Position numbers and translations under genes: made by a program. A DNA stretch of 64,000 nucleotides from Bacillota bacterium (GTDB lineage: Bacteria; Bacillota; UBA4882; UBA8346). Location: the NCBI GenBank assembly GCA_023392595.1, contig JAEVYU010000050.1:23945-87944 (forward strand), given 5' to 3'. Below the pieces are notes generated by a model, which saw nothing but the letters and a program-made list of their open reading frames with translations, searched no databases and was not told where the DNA came from. Positions 8,984 to 17,259 of this stretch are shown one piece after another; the first letter of the stretch is position 1; each line of letters opens with the position of its first letter.

Positions 8984-9797
8984 TTATTTCCAAGTCCCCT
9001 TATTTCAAAAAGCCTTTTTAGGAGCTTTTTTGTCGGGAACTGGCCTTTCGCTTTTGGGAGTGGTGGTGTTGACGCTTAACTTAACCACTGTGCGCTTCGC
9101 CTTGATGCATGTGGCACTGTTGGGAGCGGCCGTCAGTATGGTAGCCGGTTTTTCGCCCTTACTTGGCGCCATGATCGCTATCGGAATCGCCGCTTTGCTA
9201 TTAGGGCCTGCCGGAGATTATATCCGGGCCGATACCGGGGCGATTGGCGTATTGTTTATGACGGGTTCGTTGGGATTGGCTTTTATGTTGTTTTATAAGG
9301 CGGGGGTCCCGGCCATGAATGCGTTTGCCCTTTTTACCGGCAATATCCTGGCGCTCCAAACGGTTGATTTATGGGTCATAGGGATTTTAGCCGGAGTAAT
9401 TGTGTTTTTATTGGTGGTCTTTTATCACGAAATCCAGCTGGTGCTTTATAACCCGGACCTGGCGGAGGGCCTTGGCGTCCCGGTCAAGTTGATCCGGAAC
9501 GGGCTTTTGTTACTTACAGGTTTGGCAATCGGAGTCAATTTCCGGTTGGTTGGGGCCTTATTGATTGACGCGGCGGTATTGCTGCCGGCTATGGCCGCAT
9601 TGACCTTAGCGCGGGGGCTCAAAGGAGTTCTGGTACTTTCGGCTGTTTTCGGGATCCTATCTCAGGTGGGAGGACTGGCGGCTTCCATGATTTTTGACCT
9701 TCCCAGCGGAGCCAGTATCACTTTAACTGCGGTTGGGCTGGTTGGTCTGGCCGGTATTTTGAAAAATTTAATTCTCAAAACAAGGAGAGTGGGTTAA
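8970..9797 (+). CDS. Metal ABC transporter permease (ABC-3 family)
   Basis: 275 residues with about seven to eight hydrophobic segments. Features of ZnuB/TroC permeases are visible: GAFLSGTGLSLLGVVVL near the N-terminus and LVGALLIDAAVLLPAMAALTLAR, the conserved loop that contacts the ATPase. It overlaps the ATPase gene and is followed two bases later by the binding protein. It would form the membrane channel of the importer. Confidence 0.88.
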   Translation: MSLFDYFQVPLFQKAFLGAFLSGTGLSLLGVVVLTLNLTTVRFALMHVALLGAAVSMVAGFSPLLGAMIAIGIAALLLGPAGDYIRADTGAIGVLFMTGSLGLAFMLFYKAGVPAMNAFALFTGNILALQTVDLWVIGILAGVIVFLLVVFYHEIQLVLYNPDLAEGLGVPVKLIRNGLLLLTGLAIGVNFRLVGALLIDAAVLLPAMAALTLARGLKGVLVLSAVFGILSQVGGLAASMIFDLPSGASITLTAVGLVGLAGILKNLILKTRRVG

Positions 9798-9799
9798 AC

Positions 9800-10573
9800 A
9801 TGATGAAACTCAAAAAAATGTCGGGTTTTTCAAAGGAAATCCTATTCCTGACGGCGTTGTGTCTTATCGGTTGGCTGGGGACTCCCGGAGGTTGCGCCGA
9901 GACGAAAGTGGTGGTCGTGGCTTCCACCGGTTGGACGGGGGCTATTGCTGAAGCCGCCGGCGCTGATGAAGTGCGGGTTTTGGCTCCGCTGGAACTGAAA
10001 CATCCGCCGGAATACGATTACCGGCCGTCGGATATCGCCAAGCTGAAAGAGGCCACGGCTTTTGTTTATGCCGGATATGAGCCTTTCGCCAAGAAATTGC
10101 TGGCCGCCAGCGAGTTTCCCAAAACCAAAATATTTACCGTGGTGACCACCAATGAACCTGGGATTCTCAAACAGCAAGCGGGAATTTTGGCGGAAAAGTT
10201 AGGTACCCGGGCTCAAGAGGAGAAATGGGAAAAGCGTTTTGACCGGGTGATCGCGGATATTCAAAAACGGGCCCAAGGGAAAAAAGTTGCTCAAATCAAG
10301 GTCCTGGTTCAGCAACATCAACAGCCTTTCGTTCAATGGCTGGGTTATGACATCGTAGGGGTATTCGGCGCGGAGGAGATGAGTCCGGCCAAAGTAATGG
10401 AGTATGCTAACCTTGGACCGGAACTGGTTATTGATAATTTTCACAATCCGCAAGGGAAGCCCATCGTTGAAATCGCTCATTGCAAATATGTTGAATTAAT
10501 CAATTTTCCCTCGGCGAAAGCCCCGTCTTTGATTGAAGTATTACAGGAGAATGCCGGAAGACTTGGGATCTAA
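9800..10573 (+). CDS. Metal ABC transporter substrate-binding protein (ZnuA-like)
   Basis: 257 residues, preceded by AAGGAGAG. The hydrophobic leader ends in TPGGCAET, a possible lipobox, so it may be a lipoprotein. HPPEYDYRPSD corresponds to the HEYEPTPSD metal-binding segment of ZnuA, and VLVQQHQQPFVQWLGYD to the region carrying a metal-binding His. The protein is slightly shorter than typical ZnuA (~300) and lacks the His-rich loop. It is the last gene of the methyltransferase-ABC operon. Zinc or manganese is the likely ligand; this is inferred from family membership. Confidence 0.82.
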   Translation: MMKLKKMSGFSKEILFLTALCLIGWLGTPGGCAETKVVVVASTGWTGAIAEAAGADEVRVLAPLELKHPPEYDYRPSDIAKLKEATAFVYAGYEPFAKKLLAASEFPKTKIFTVVTTNEPGILKQQAGILAEKLGTRAQEEKWEKRFDRVIADIQKRAQGKKVAQIKVLVQQHQQPFVQWLGYDIVGVFGAEEMSPAKVMEYANLGPELVIDNFHNPQGKPIVEIAHCKYVELINFPSAKAPSLIEVLQENAGRLGI

Positions 10574-10582
10574 GTCATTTTT

Positions 10583-10597
10583 ATCCCCAAAGGGGAT
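10583..10597. terminator. Short hairpin after the metal operon
   Basis: ATCCCC-AAA-GGGGAT forms a 6-bp stem ten bases after the binding-protein stop. There is no clear T-run, so termination is uncertain. Between here and 10768 I see only near-duplicate CATAAAAAAGC motifs. Confidence 0.35.
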
Positions 10598-10768
10598 GCT
10601 TCAACCGTTCCACAGCGGTTCAAAATCTTGCATTATCGGGACCTTTATCAGATAAAGTACATAATCGAAAACCGGGAGGTCTCATAAAAAAGCAGGTACA
10701 TTCCATAAAAAAGCGAAAGTTTTGAATCAATCCTTTTTCTTCCCGGAGGGCTCTTTCATAGGAGATCG

Positions 10769-10863
10769 AATATGAAAATAAAACTTCGTCGGTTTAGGGT
10801 ATATCCTTCGGCTTGTTTTATTTTCATTGATTCTTATGACAGCCCGTTCGAAGGGCTGTCATG
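10769..10863. repeat. Two-hairpin intergenic element, family B, copy 1
   Basis: ATGAAAATAAAAC (10772-10784) pairs with GTTTTATTTTCAT (10815-10827), and ATGACAGCCC (10836-10845) pairs with GGGCTGTCAT (10853-10862). The whole ~95-bp segment recurs at 19413-19506 with only a few differences. Confidence 0.85.
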
Positions 10864-10909
10864 CGTACTGCTTAGAAAAAATTTTCATGATTGGCTTGGG
10901 GAGGTTTGA

Positions 10910-11128
10910 ATGAAAAAGCTGGATTGTATGGGTGATTTTTGCCCGATTCCCACTCTAAAGGCGACGAATGAAATCCAAAAATTAAAACCGGGAGAGACTT
11001 TACAAATTATGGTCGATCATAGCTGCGCGGTTGATAATATCAAGGAAGCGATGAAAGACTATGTTTGCGATTTTCAGGTTAACGAATTAGCCAATGGGAT
11101 CTGGGAGATTTGCCTCAAAAAACGTTAG
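10910..11128 (+). CDS. TusA-family sulfur carrier protein
   Basis: 72 residues preceded by GGGGAGG. The sequence LDCMGDFCPIPTLKA contains the Cys-Pro-x-Pro motif whose cysteine carries persulfide sulfur in TusA/SirA/YeeD proteins. Family members hand sulfur between rhodaneses, YeeE/YedE channels and biosynthetic acceptors. It stands alone here, ending only 3 bp from the stop of the convergent LysR gene. A second paralogue sits 1.8 kb away between two YeeE genes. Confidence 0.88.
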   Translation: MKKLDCMGDFCPIPTLKATNEIQKLKPGETLQIMVDHSCAVDNIKEAMKDYVCDFQVNELANGIWEICLKKR

Positions 11129-11131
11129 CGG

Positions 11132-12028
11132 CTAACAGAAGCTTTTCCCGCCCTCCATGTTGATAAAGTCGATGAACTTTTGGCAATAAACGGACTGCTC
11201 GCCGTCTTTGCGCCAAATCATCGAAAAAGTAATATCCAGACGCCCGTCTTTGACTGTCACCTGTTTTAACTCCCCGGAGAACAATTCCTTTTTGATTGCC
11301 ATATAGGGTAGAAAGGAAAGCCCGTGGCCGGAAAGAACCGCCGATTTGACACTTTCCAAACTATCGAGTTCCAAAAAAGGTTTGAGGACCAATTCGTCGA
11401 TCCCCCGGGAGGCCAGAATCTTTTTCAAGGAACGCCGGACATCGCAGTTTTTCGTGGTTAAGACCAACGGCAGATTGGATATTTCAGTCAAAGCAACTTC
11501 TTGGATGGGATTTGTCGGTGCGGCAGCCAGGATTAATTCTGAAGTTAAAACGGCATGGCTGAAAAGATCGGGTGATTTCATCATTCCTTCCACGAAACCG
11601 ACTTGAAGAGTATGTTCCCGGAGTTCGCTAATGACCGCCTCGGTGGTTAAATTTTGGACGGAGACTTGGATTTGGGGAAATTTTTGCTTGAACATATATA
11701 GGGTGCACGGTAAGGCGTACTGCCCTATTGCGGGGCAGGTACCGATTTGCAGGGCAACGTACTCCCCGGTTTCCATGGCTTTCAAATCACGCTGCAGGTT
11801 GTCCCATAAGGTCAGAAAACTTTGGGCATAGGTAAAGAAAACCTTTCCTTGCTCAGTCAGTTGTACCCCCCGGTTACTCCGGATCAGGATCTGATATCCT
11901 AAAGAAGCCTCTAAATTTTGGATCTGCAGACTGACCGCAGGTTGGGTAAGATGGAGATGCACTGCGGCTTTTGAAATACTGGAAGTCCGGACTGTTTCGA
12001 TAAACGCTTGTAAATTTGAAATGTTCAT
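11132..12028 (-). CDS. LysR-family transcriptional regulator of the sulfur island
   Basis: 298 residues from ATG 12028, which has AGGGAG six bases upstream. The N-terminal winged helix-turn-helix (FIETVRTSSISKAAVHLHLTQPAVSLQIQNLE) is followed by a two-lobed effector-binding domain. It is divergent from the YeeE-TusA-YeeE genes beginning at 12219, the classical arrangement for LysR regulators that control the neighbouring operon. A sulfur-related effector such as a thiosulfate or cysteine-pathway metabolite is an inference from context. Confidence 0.88.
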   Translation of the reverse strand: MNISNLQAFIETVRTSSISKAAVHLHLTQPAVSLQIQNLEASLGYQILIRSNRGVQLTEQGKVFFTYAQSFLTLWDNLQRDLKAMETGEYVALQIGTCPAIGQYALPCTLYMFKQKFPQIQVSVQNLTTEAVISELREHTLQVGFVEGMMKSPDLFSHAVLTSELILAAAPTNPIQEVALTEISNLPLVLTTKNCDVRRSLKKILASRGIDELVLKPFLELDSLESVKSAVLSGHGLSFLPYMAIKKELFSGELKQVTVKDGRLDITFSMIWRKDGEQSVYCQKFIDFINMEGGKSFC

Positions 12029-12218
12029 GGGCAACTCCCTGCTTTTCTATGGTATATAATTCTGATTCAGGGCTGGTATTCCTGCTCAAACAGTTTACGA
12101 AGATGAAACAATCAAAGAAACATTTATAGTGTATAACAAAATCTTATATTTTGAATGAACTCGGATGCAGTATAATAAAATTAAAGTTTGTGAAAAAAGG
12201 AACAAAGGAGGGAAGAGA

Positions 12219-12893
12219 TTGAGTGCGGATGTTACTGTAACCCATGCAGCACCAGTCAGGAAAACAGCTCGAAAAAAGAAGAATCAACTCCCGGTGGCGA
12301 TGGTAGTATTAGTCCTGGTCATTGCTTTGGCGGTTTTTGTAGGGCAATTATCGCCTAAGCTGGCAATGGGATGGATTTTTGGAATCGCTTTCGGGGTAGT
12401 GCTGCAAAAATCGAGGTTTTGTTTTACGGCCGCTTTTCGCGATCCGGTGTTAACCGGAGGTACATCGCTAACGAAAGCGGTTTTAACCGCTATTGGGATT
12501 GCGCTGGTTGGATTTGGAATTATTCAATACGTAACCATTCATGGCGGTAAAGGAGTACCGGGATCTATCAATCCGGCAGGCATTCATGTAGCGATCGGGG
12601 CTGTGATGTTCGGGATCGGAGCGGTAATTTCAGGGGGTTGCGCTTCCGGAACATTAATGCGGGTCGGTGAAGGATTTATGATGCAATGGTTGTCACTGAT
12701 CTTTTTTGTGGTCGGCAGTTTATGGGGAGCCCGGGATTTTGGCTGGTGGCAGCAACAAACCATAGCCTCATCCCCCAAGGTTCACTTGCCGTCGGTATTG
12801 GGATGGATGTTGGCGTTCATTCTCCAATTGGCCGTATTGGCCGGTTTGTATTTCTTGGCCGATTGGTGGGGAAAGAGGAAAACAAGCAAGTGA
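12219..12893 (+). CDS. YeeE/YedE-type sulfur transporter, half-size (first half)
   Basis: 224 residues from TTG 12219, which is preceded by AAAGGAGGG at ideal spacing. A basic cytoplasmic N-terminus is followed by about five membrane segments. SRFCFTAAFRDPVLTGG and GGCASGTLMRVGEG are the cysteine-bearing motifs of YeeE/YedE (TsuA) proteins. In TsuA these line a thiosulfate pathway. Full-length TsuA proteins are ~330-350 residues; here the fold appears split between this gene and the one at 13187, with a TusA gene between. It probably imports thiosulfate or another sulfane-sulfur donor. Confidence 0.82.
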   Translation: MSADVTVTHAAPVRKTARKKKNQLPVAMVVLVLVIALAVFVGQLSPKLAMGWIFGIAFGVVLQKSRFCFTAAFRDPVLTGGTSLTKAVLTAIGIALVGFGIIQYVTIHGGKGVPGSINPAGIHVAIGAVMFGIGAVISGGCASGTLMRVGEGFMMQWLSLIFFVVGSLWGARDFGWWQQQTIASSPKVHLPSVLGWMLAFILQLAVLAGLYFLADWWGKRKTSK

Positions 12894-12949
12894 AGTAAGC
12901 TTGGGAAATGCTTTCATGGTTGTTATTAAATCCGATAGGAGAGTTAAAT

Positions 12950-13177
12950 ATGGCTGAACATCGTTTGGATTGTTTAGGGGAAGCTTGTCCGGTTCCTTTG
13001 TTAAAAACTCAGAAAAAGATGGCGGAATTAAAGGTTGGCGAGACCTTGATTGTGGAGATCGATCACAGTTGCGCCATGAAAAATGTTCCGGAATGGGCCC
13101 GTAAAGAAGGTCACAATGTGGATATCGAAGAAGTCGGGGACGGCGAGTGGGAAGTATACATTGAAAAAACGAAGTGA
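12950..13177 (+). CDS. TusA-family sulfur carrier protein (YeeD-like)
   Basis: 75 residues from ATG 12950, with ATAGGAGAG just upstream; a longer in-frame extension to 12908 lacks a ribosome binding site. RLDCLGEACPVPLLKT carries the CPxP sulfur-accepting cysteine. Flanked on both sides by YeeE half-channels, it is well placed to take sulfur from the transporter on the cytoplasmic side, as reported for YeeD with TsuA. It is about 40% similar by eye to the TusA gene at 10910. Confidence 0.88.
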   Translation: MAEHRLDCLGEACPVPLLKTQKKMAELKVGETLIVEIDHSCAMKNVPEWARKEGHNVDIEEVGDGEWEVYIEKTK

Positions 13178-13186
13178 GGGCTGATC

Positions 13187-13717
13187 ATGAGCTGGCAAGA
13201 AAATAAGATATTTCAGAAGGTGGTTAAAGACCCCTGGTCCTATACTACCGGTGCTATTTTACTTGCAGGACTGAATATTGCGCTTTTTGCTTTATCCAAA
13301 GCCCCATGGGGGGTTACCACTCCCTTTTCCTATTGGGGGGGCTGGATTGTCAAAACCCTGGGCGTGCCGGTTGAAAAATGGTTTTATTTCTCAGGACCCC
13401 ATAAAGATGCATTGAAGCTGACCTTTTTGACTCATCAAGGATCGTTGATGGATTTGGGAATCATTGTGGGAGCATTACTCGCCTCGTTGGCGGCTTCCCA
13501 ATTTAAGCTCAAGAAGATCAAATCAGTGTCTCAAGTCATTGCGGCGGTCTGCGGCGGGCTCTTGATGGGTTATGGCGCCCGGATAGCTTTCGGTTGCAAT
13601 ATCGGCGCTTTATTCAGTGGCATAGCTTCATCATCACTGCACGGTTGGATCTTTATGGGTTTCATGTTCATCGGCGCCTGGACCGGCAGTAAATTACTGG
13701 TAAAGTTCTTTATGTAG
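13187..13717 (+). CDS. YeeE/YedE-type sulfur transporter, half-size (second half)
   Basis: 176 residues with about four membrane segments. GYGARIAFGCNIGALFSGIASSSLHGW is interrupted by the conserved cysteine of YeeE/YedE proteins and resembles the C-terminal half of TsuA. Together with the 12219 product it would give a complete pseudo-symmetric channel. It starts 10 bp after the TusA stop and ends 11 bp before the flavoprotein gene, so it belongs to the same operon. Confidence 0.8.
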   Translation: MSWQENKIFQKVVKDPWSYTTGAILLAGLNIALFALSKAPWGVTTPFSYWGGWIVKTLGVPVEKWFYFSGPHKDALKLTFLTHQGSLMDLGIIVGALLASLAASQFKLKKIKSVSQVIAAVCGGLLMGYGARIAFGCNIGALFSGIASSSLHGWIFMGFMFIGAWTGSKLLVKFFM

Positions 13718-13728
13718 CGGAGGCTTTC

Positions 13729-14973
13729 ATGGAAAAACAGATCTTTGATTATGATGTGGCAATTATCGGGGGCGGAGCCTCCGGCCTGACGGCCGGAATA
13801 TATGCCGGCAGAGCCCGCTTAAAGACCATACTGTTTGAAAAATCCTTAGTAGGCGGTTTAGCGACTTATACCAGCGAAGTCGAAAACTATCCGGGATTTC
13901 CCGAACCCATCGGCGGGACCGCCCTGATGAAGCTGTTTGAGAAACAAGCAAAACGTTTGGGAGCGGAGTTTAAACTTACGGATATAAAAGGGATTGAGGT
14001 CCTTGAGGACGGTACTAAAATCGTCAAGACATTCCGGGCGGATTACCGGGCAAAGGCGGTAGTCATCGCCACCGGCGGCAAACCCAGATTGACCGGGGCT
14101 AAAAACGAGGAAAGTTTTCTTTATGACAAGGGGATTTCGTTCTGCGCCACCTGTGATGCGGCTTTTTACACCGACAAAGTGGTTCTGATGGTCGGCAGCG
14201 GCGATGCGGCAATTGAGGAAGGAATGTTCCTGACCAAATTTGCAAAAAAGGTGATTGTTTCGGTCATTCATGATCAAGGCACCCTGGATGCCAACAAAAT
14301 TGCTCAAGAACAAGCCTTCGCCAACCCGAAAATGGAATTTATCTGGAATACCATGGTGGATGAATTTGTTGGGGGAGATCGTTTAAATCAGGTCAATCTG
14401 AAAAACACCAAAACCGGAGAGATCATTCCGGTAGCGGTGGACGGTTGTTTTCTATTTATCGGATACCTTCCCAATACCGAAATTTTTAAAGGGTTAATCG
14501 CCATGAATGAACGGGGTTATATCCTTACCAATGAACTGATGGAAACCAACAGGGAAGGAATTTATGCGGTCGGCGATGTCCGGGCGAAATGTTTACGGCA
14601 AGTTTCCACTGCAGTTGGAGACGGCGCAATCGCCGCAGTCTCGGCGGAACGCTATATCGCAGAATCCGATTATTTTCAGCAGCTCTTGGGGAAAGAACGG
14701 CCGTCTCTGTTGTATGTTTGGGAACCGACCAACGAAGAATGCCGGTGTTTATTGCCCATTGTTGAGAAGATGAAATCTAAATACGATCAGGAAGTCGGCA
14801 TATCCAAGGTTGATGTTTATAAATCAGGCTCTTTAATCGAAAAAGTGTGTCAAAAAGTTCCCGAAAAACTCCCGGCTTTGATTTTGATGAAAGACGGAAA
14901 ACCTTTGGAAACCGTTACTGAAAATGTATGCCCGGAAACTATGGAGCAATGTATTTTGAAACTAATCAATTGA
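13729..14973 (+). CDS. Thioredoxin-reductase-like flavoprotein with C-terminal thioredoxin-fold domain
   Basis: 414 residues. VAIIGGGASGLTAGIYAGRA is the FAD-binding motif, FCATCDAAFY (Cys139, Cys142) the redox-active CxxC of TrxB, and GIYAVGDVR the second FAD motif. Typical TrxB is ~310 residues; the extra ~90 residues (from about LLYVWEPTNEECRC) look like a thioredoxin fold in which the usual WCxxC is replaced by an ECRC segment. In this operon it could reduce persulfides or disulfides formed during sulfur transfer between rhodanese, channel and TusA. That role is inference; the reductase fold is clear. Confidence 0.85.
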   Translation: MEKQIFDYDVAIIGGGASGLTAGIYAGRARLKTILFEKSLVGGLATYTSEVENYPGFPEPIGGTALMKLFEKQAKRLGAEFKLTDIKGIEVLEDGTKIVKTFRADYRAKAVVIATGGKPRLTGAKNEESFLYDKGISFCATCDAAFYTDKVVLMVGSGDAAIEEGMFLTKFAKKVIVSVIHDQGTLDANKIAQEQAFANPKMEFIWNTMVDEFVGGDRLNQVNLKNTKTGEIIPVAVDGCFLFIGYLPNTEIFKGLIAMNERGYILTNELMETNREGIYAVGDVRAKCLRQVSTAVGDGAIAAVSAERYIAESDYFQQLLGKERPSLLYVWEPTNEECRCLLPIVEKMKSKYDQEVGISKVDVYKSGSLIEKVCQKVPEKLPALILMKDGKPLETVTENVCPETMEQCILKLIN

Positions 14974-14997
14974 AGTTATAAGAAGGAGGATCTTACA

Positions 14998-15897
14998 ATG
15001 AGAAGAATCAATTGGAAATGGCTTTCAGTGTTCATGACGGTATCTCTGGTTGCTGGATTTGCAGTTGCCTTTGGGGCTTCTAAACCGGTTAATGATGCGG
15101 TCTTTGGCTATTTTGCCAACATGCCCGCTGATAGCTACAAAATCGGAGAAAAAGATTTTGTGGCCAAGGTGAAAGCCAAGGAAAAGATGTTTATTTTGGA
15201 TATCCGGCAACCGGATGTATATGCAAAGGGCCATATCCAAGGGGCGGTCAATGTTCCTTTCGGCACTGCGATCAGTGAAAGCTTAGAGAAATTTCCTAAA
15301 AAGGAAACGATTATGGTTTATTGCTATACCGGCCAGACTGCCGGCCAAACCGTGGCTTTGTTGAACATGGCCGGGTTTAACGCCAAATCGGTCAACTTGG
15401 GCTGGGATTTGGGAATTTCCAAGGTTGAAGGAGTAACGGATGTTATTGAAGTAAAGGCCAATCAAATGCCTAAAGGAAAAACGGCCGTAAACCCGGAGAT
15501 TAAGAAGGCGATTGAAGAATACTATCAGGGTTTAAGTGCTGTCAAAGGGACTACCTACGCCAACTATAAAATCAGCGAAGCTGACGCTAAGGCTTTAGTG
15601 GACAAGAAAGATCCCGGCGTGGTGATTTTGTCGGTCAGGAAGGCTGAAGATTATGGGAGCGGCCATATCGAAGGAGCCATCAATATTCCGTTCGGCAAAG
15701 GAATGGAACAAAAATTCGCCACTCTGCCGACTGACAAGAAAATCATTGTTTATTGCTATACCGGACAAACTGCCGGCCAAACCGTGGCAGGCCTGAGAAT
15801 GCTGGGATATGACGCGGTATCGATGAACGGCGGAGCCGGGATGCCGTCCAACGCTCCCCAGGGTTGGGTCAACAAGGGTTATCCGCTGGTAAAATAG
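14998..15897 (+). CDS. Exported tandem rhodanese (two active domains)
   Basis: 299 residues, preceded by AAGGAGGATC. A basic N-terminus and a hydrophobic stretch (WLSVFMTVSLVAGFAVAFGA) form a signal peptide or anchor. Two rhodanese domains follow. The first has DIRQPDVYAKGHIQGAVNVPF split by the usual active-site loop CYTGQT, and the second has SVRKAEDYGSGHIEGAINIPF-like residues and again CYTGQT. Both catalytic cysteines are kept, unlike many tandem rhodaneses in which one domain is inactive. Outside the membrane it could cleave or mobilise thiosulfate/sulfane sulfur for uptake by the YeeE halves. It is the last gene of the sulfur operon. Confidence 0.85.
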   Translation: MRRINWKWLSVFMTVSLVAGFAVAFGASKPVNDAVFGYFANMPADSYKIGEKDFVAKVKAKEKMFILDIRQPDVYAKGHIQGAVNVPFGTAISESLEKFPKKETIMVYCYTGQTAGQTVALLNMAGFNAKSVNLGWDLGISKVEGVTDVIEVKANQMPKGKTAVNPEIKKAIEEYYQGLSAVKGTTYANYKISEADAKALVDKKDPGVVILSVRKAEDYGSGHIEGAINIPFGKGMEQKFATLPTDKKIIVYCYTGQTAGQTVAGLRMLGYDAVSMNGGAGMPSNAPQGWVNKGYPLVK

Positions 15898-15935
15898 AGC
15901 GCTTGCGATTTTTTGATCCGAACTTCGGATTACAG

Positions 15936-16057
15936 AAAGGGCTGTCCTGAAAAAGTATTTAAAATCAGTGAGATATACAATATTGCTCCGATGAATACAG
16001 CAAATACTTATATATTGTATATCTCTCCGATAAAATTCTTCTAGCGACAGCCCTTTT
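15936..16057. terminator. Nested palindrome (family A, copy 2) acting as likely terminator
   Basis: AAAGGGCTGTC (15936-15946) pairs with GACAGCCCTTT (from 16046), enclosing GAGATATACAATAT (15970-15983) and its exact complement ATATTGTATATCTC (16012-16025). The outer stem runs into CCCTTTTCTTT, compatible with intrinsic termination after the rhodanese gene. The inner arms resemble the elements at 5886 and 38661. A small ATCCG-AACTT-CGGAT hairpin lies just upstream at 15916-15930. Confidence 0.65.
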
Positions 16058-16099
16058 CTTTCAAATTTAATCCCTCAAAAATCCGAAAGATGGAAAGCG

Positions 16100-17251
16100 G
16101 TGTGCAATTTGAAGATCCCTTTTTACGAGCCGTATGTTGTCGGCTCCGAGTTGTCCTATATCGCGGAGGCAATCCAAAACGGGCAAATCGCCGACGAAGG
16201 TCCCTATTCCCAAAAAGCAAAGGACTTGATTGCCCGGAAATTTGAAGCGCCGAAAGTATTAATGACCGCATCGGCCACGGATGCGCTGGAAATGGCCGCG
16301 TTATTGGTGGGCTTAAAGTCTGGCGACGAAGTGATTATGCCTTCTTTTACTTTCCCGTCCACTGCCAATGCGATATTATTACGCGGCGCCAAACCCGTCT
16401 TCGCCGAGATTAAGCCCGAAACATACAATATTGATCCCGATGATATAGAAAGAAAAATTACCGATAACACCAAAGCGATTATTCCGGTTCATTACGGCGG
16501 CATCGGTTGTGAGATGGAGCGGATCATGGCTTTGGCTGATTTCCGGAAGATCCGGGTGATTGAAGATGCGGCTCAGGCTGTGAATGCTTCCTACCAAGGA
16601 AAGTATCTCGGGACTTGGGGGCAAATCGGTTGTTACAGTTTTCACGGAACTAAAAATTTCACCTGCGGCGAGGGGGGAGCCATTCTGATCAATGATCGGA
16701 ATCCGGCATTGATGGAACGGGCTGAGATTCTGATTCAAAAAGGCACGAACCGGAGTCGCTTTCTCAAGGGAGAGGTCGACAAATATACCTGGGTAGACTG
16801 GGGATCGAGTTACGGGCCGTCGGAAATCCTGATGGCTTTTCTTTACGGCCAGTTACAGGAGATCGACCGGATTACCGCCAAACGGAAATGGATCCATGAG
16901 ACGTATTCAAATTATCTTCTACCCTTTGTCCGGAGTGGGAAAATATCGATGACCACGATTCCCGTAAATTGTTGCTCGAATTATCATTTGTTTTATATTG
17001 TTTTTGGCACTGAAGCGATCCGTGACAGGGTAAAAGAGAATTTAAGCAGTTATGGAATACAGACTGCTTTTCATTATGTTCCCCTCCACAGTTCGCCGAT
17101 GGGAAGGCGTTTGGGGTATGCCCCGGATGATCTTCCGCTAACAGAGGAGTATAGCCGGAGGTTGTTAAGGTTACCGATGTTTACAGGAATGACCGCGGCG
17201 GAAGTCGAATATGTAATGGAAAAATTGGTCACTATTTTGGAAAGCCTGTAG
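16100..17251 (+). CDS. WecE/RffA-like dTDP-4-amino-sugar aminotransferase
   Basis: 383 residues from GTG 16100 (weak ribosome binding site). This is a DegT/DnrJ/EryC1/StrS-fold PLP enzyme. The PLP-binding Lys is in SFHGTKNFTCGEGG, and the sequence follows E. coli WecE closely in LEMAALL, GDEVIMPSFTFPSTANA, VEDAAQ-type and KYTWVDWGSSY segments. WecE converts dTDP-4-keto-6-deoxyglucose to dTDP-4-amino-4,6-dideoxygalactose using glutamate. It is the first of three tightly spaced genes with a GT2 and an ATP-grasp ligase. No dTDP-sugar synthesis genes are in view, so the nucleotide sugar must be made elsewhere. Confidence 0.88.
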   Translation: MCNLKIPFYEPYVVGSELSYIAEAIQNGQIADEGPYSQKAKDLIARKFEAPKVLMTASATDALEMAALLVGLKSGDEVIMPSFTFPSTANAILLRGAKPVFAEIKPETYNIDPDDIERKITDNTKAIIPVHYGGIGCEMERIMALADFRKIRVIEDAAQAVNASYQGKYLGTWGQIGCYSFHGTKNFTCGEGGAILINDRNPALMERAEILIQKGTNRSRFLKGEVDKYTWVDWGSSYGPSEILMAFLYGQLQEIDRITAKRKWIHETYSNYLLPFVRSGKISMTTIPVNCCSNYHLFYIVFGTEAIRDRVKENLSSYGIQTAFHYVPLHSSPMGRRLGYAPDDLPLTEEYSRRLLRLPMFTGMTAAEVEYVMEKLVTILESL

Positions 17252-17259
17252 AGGTCAGA

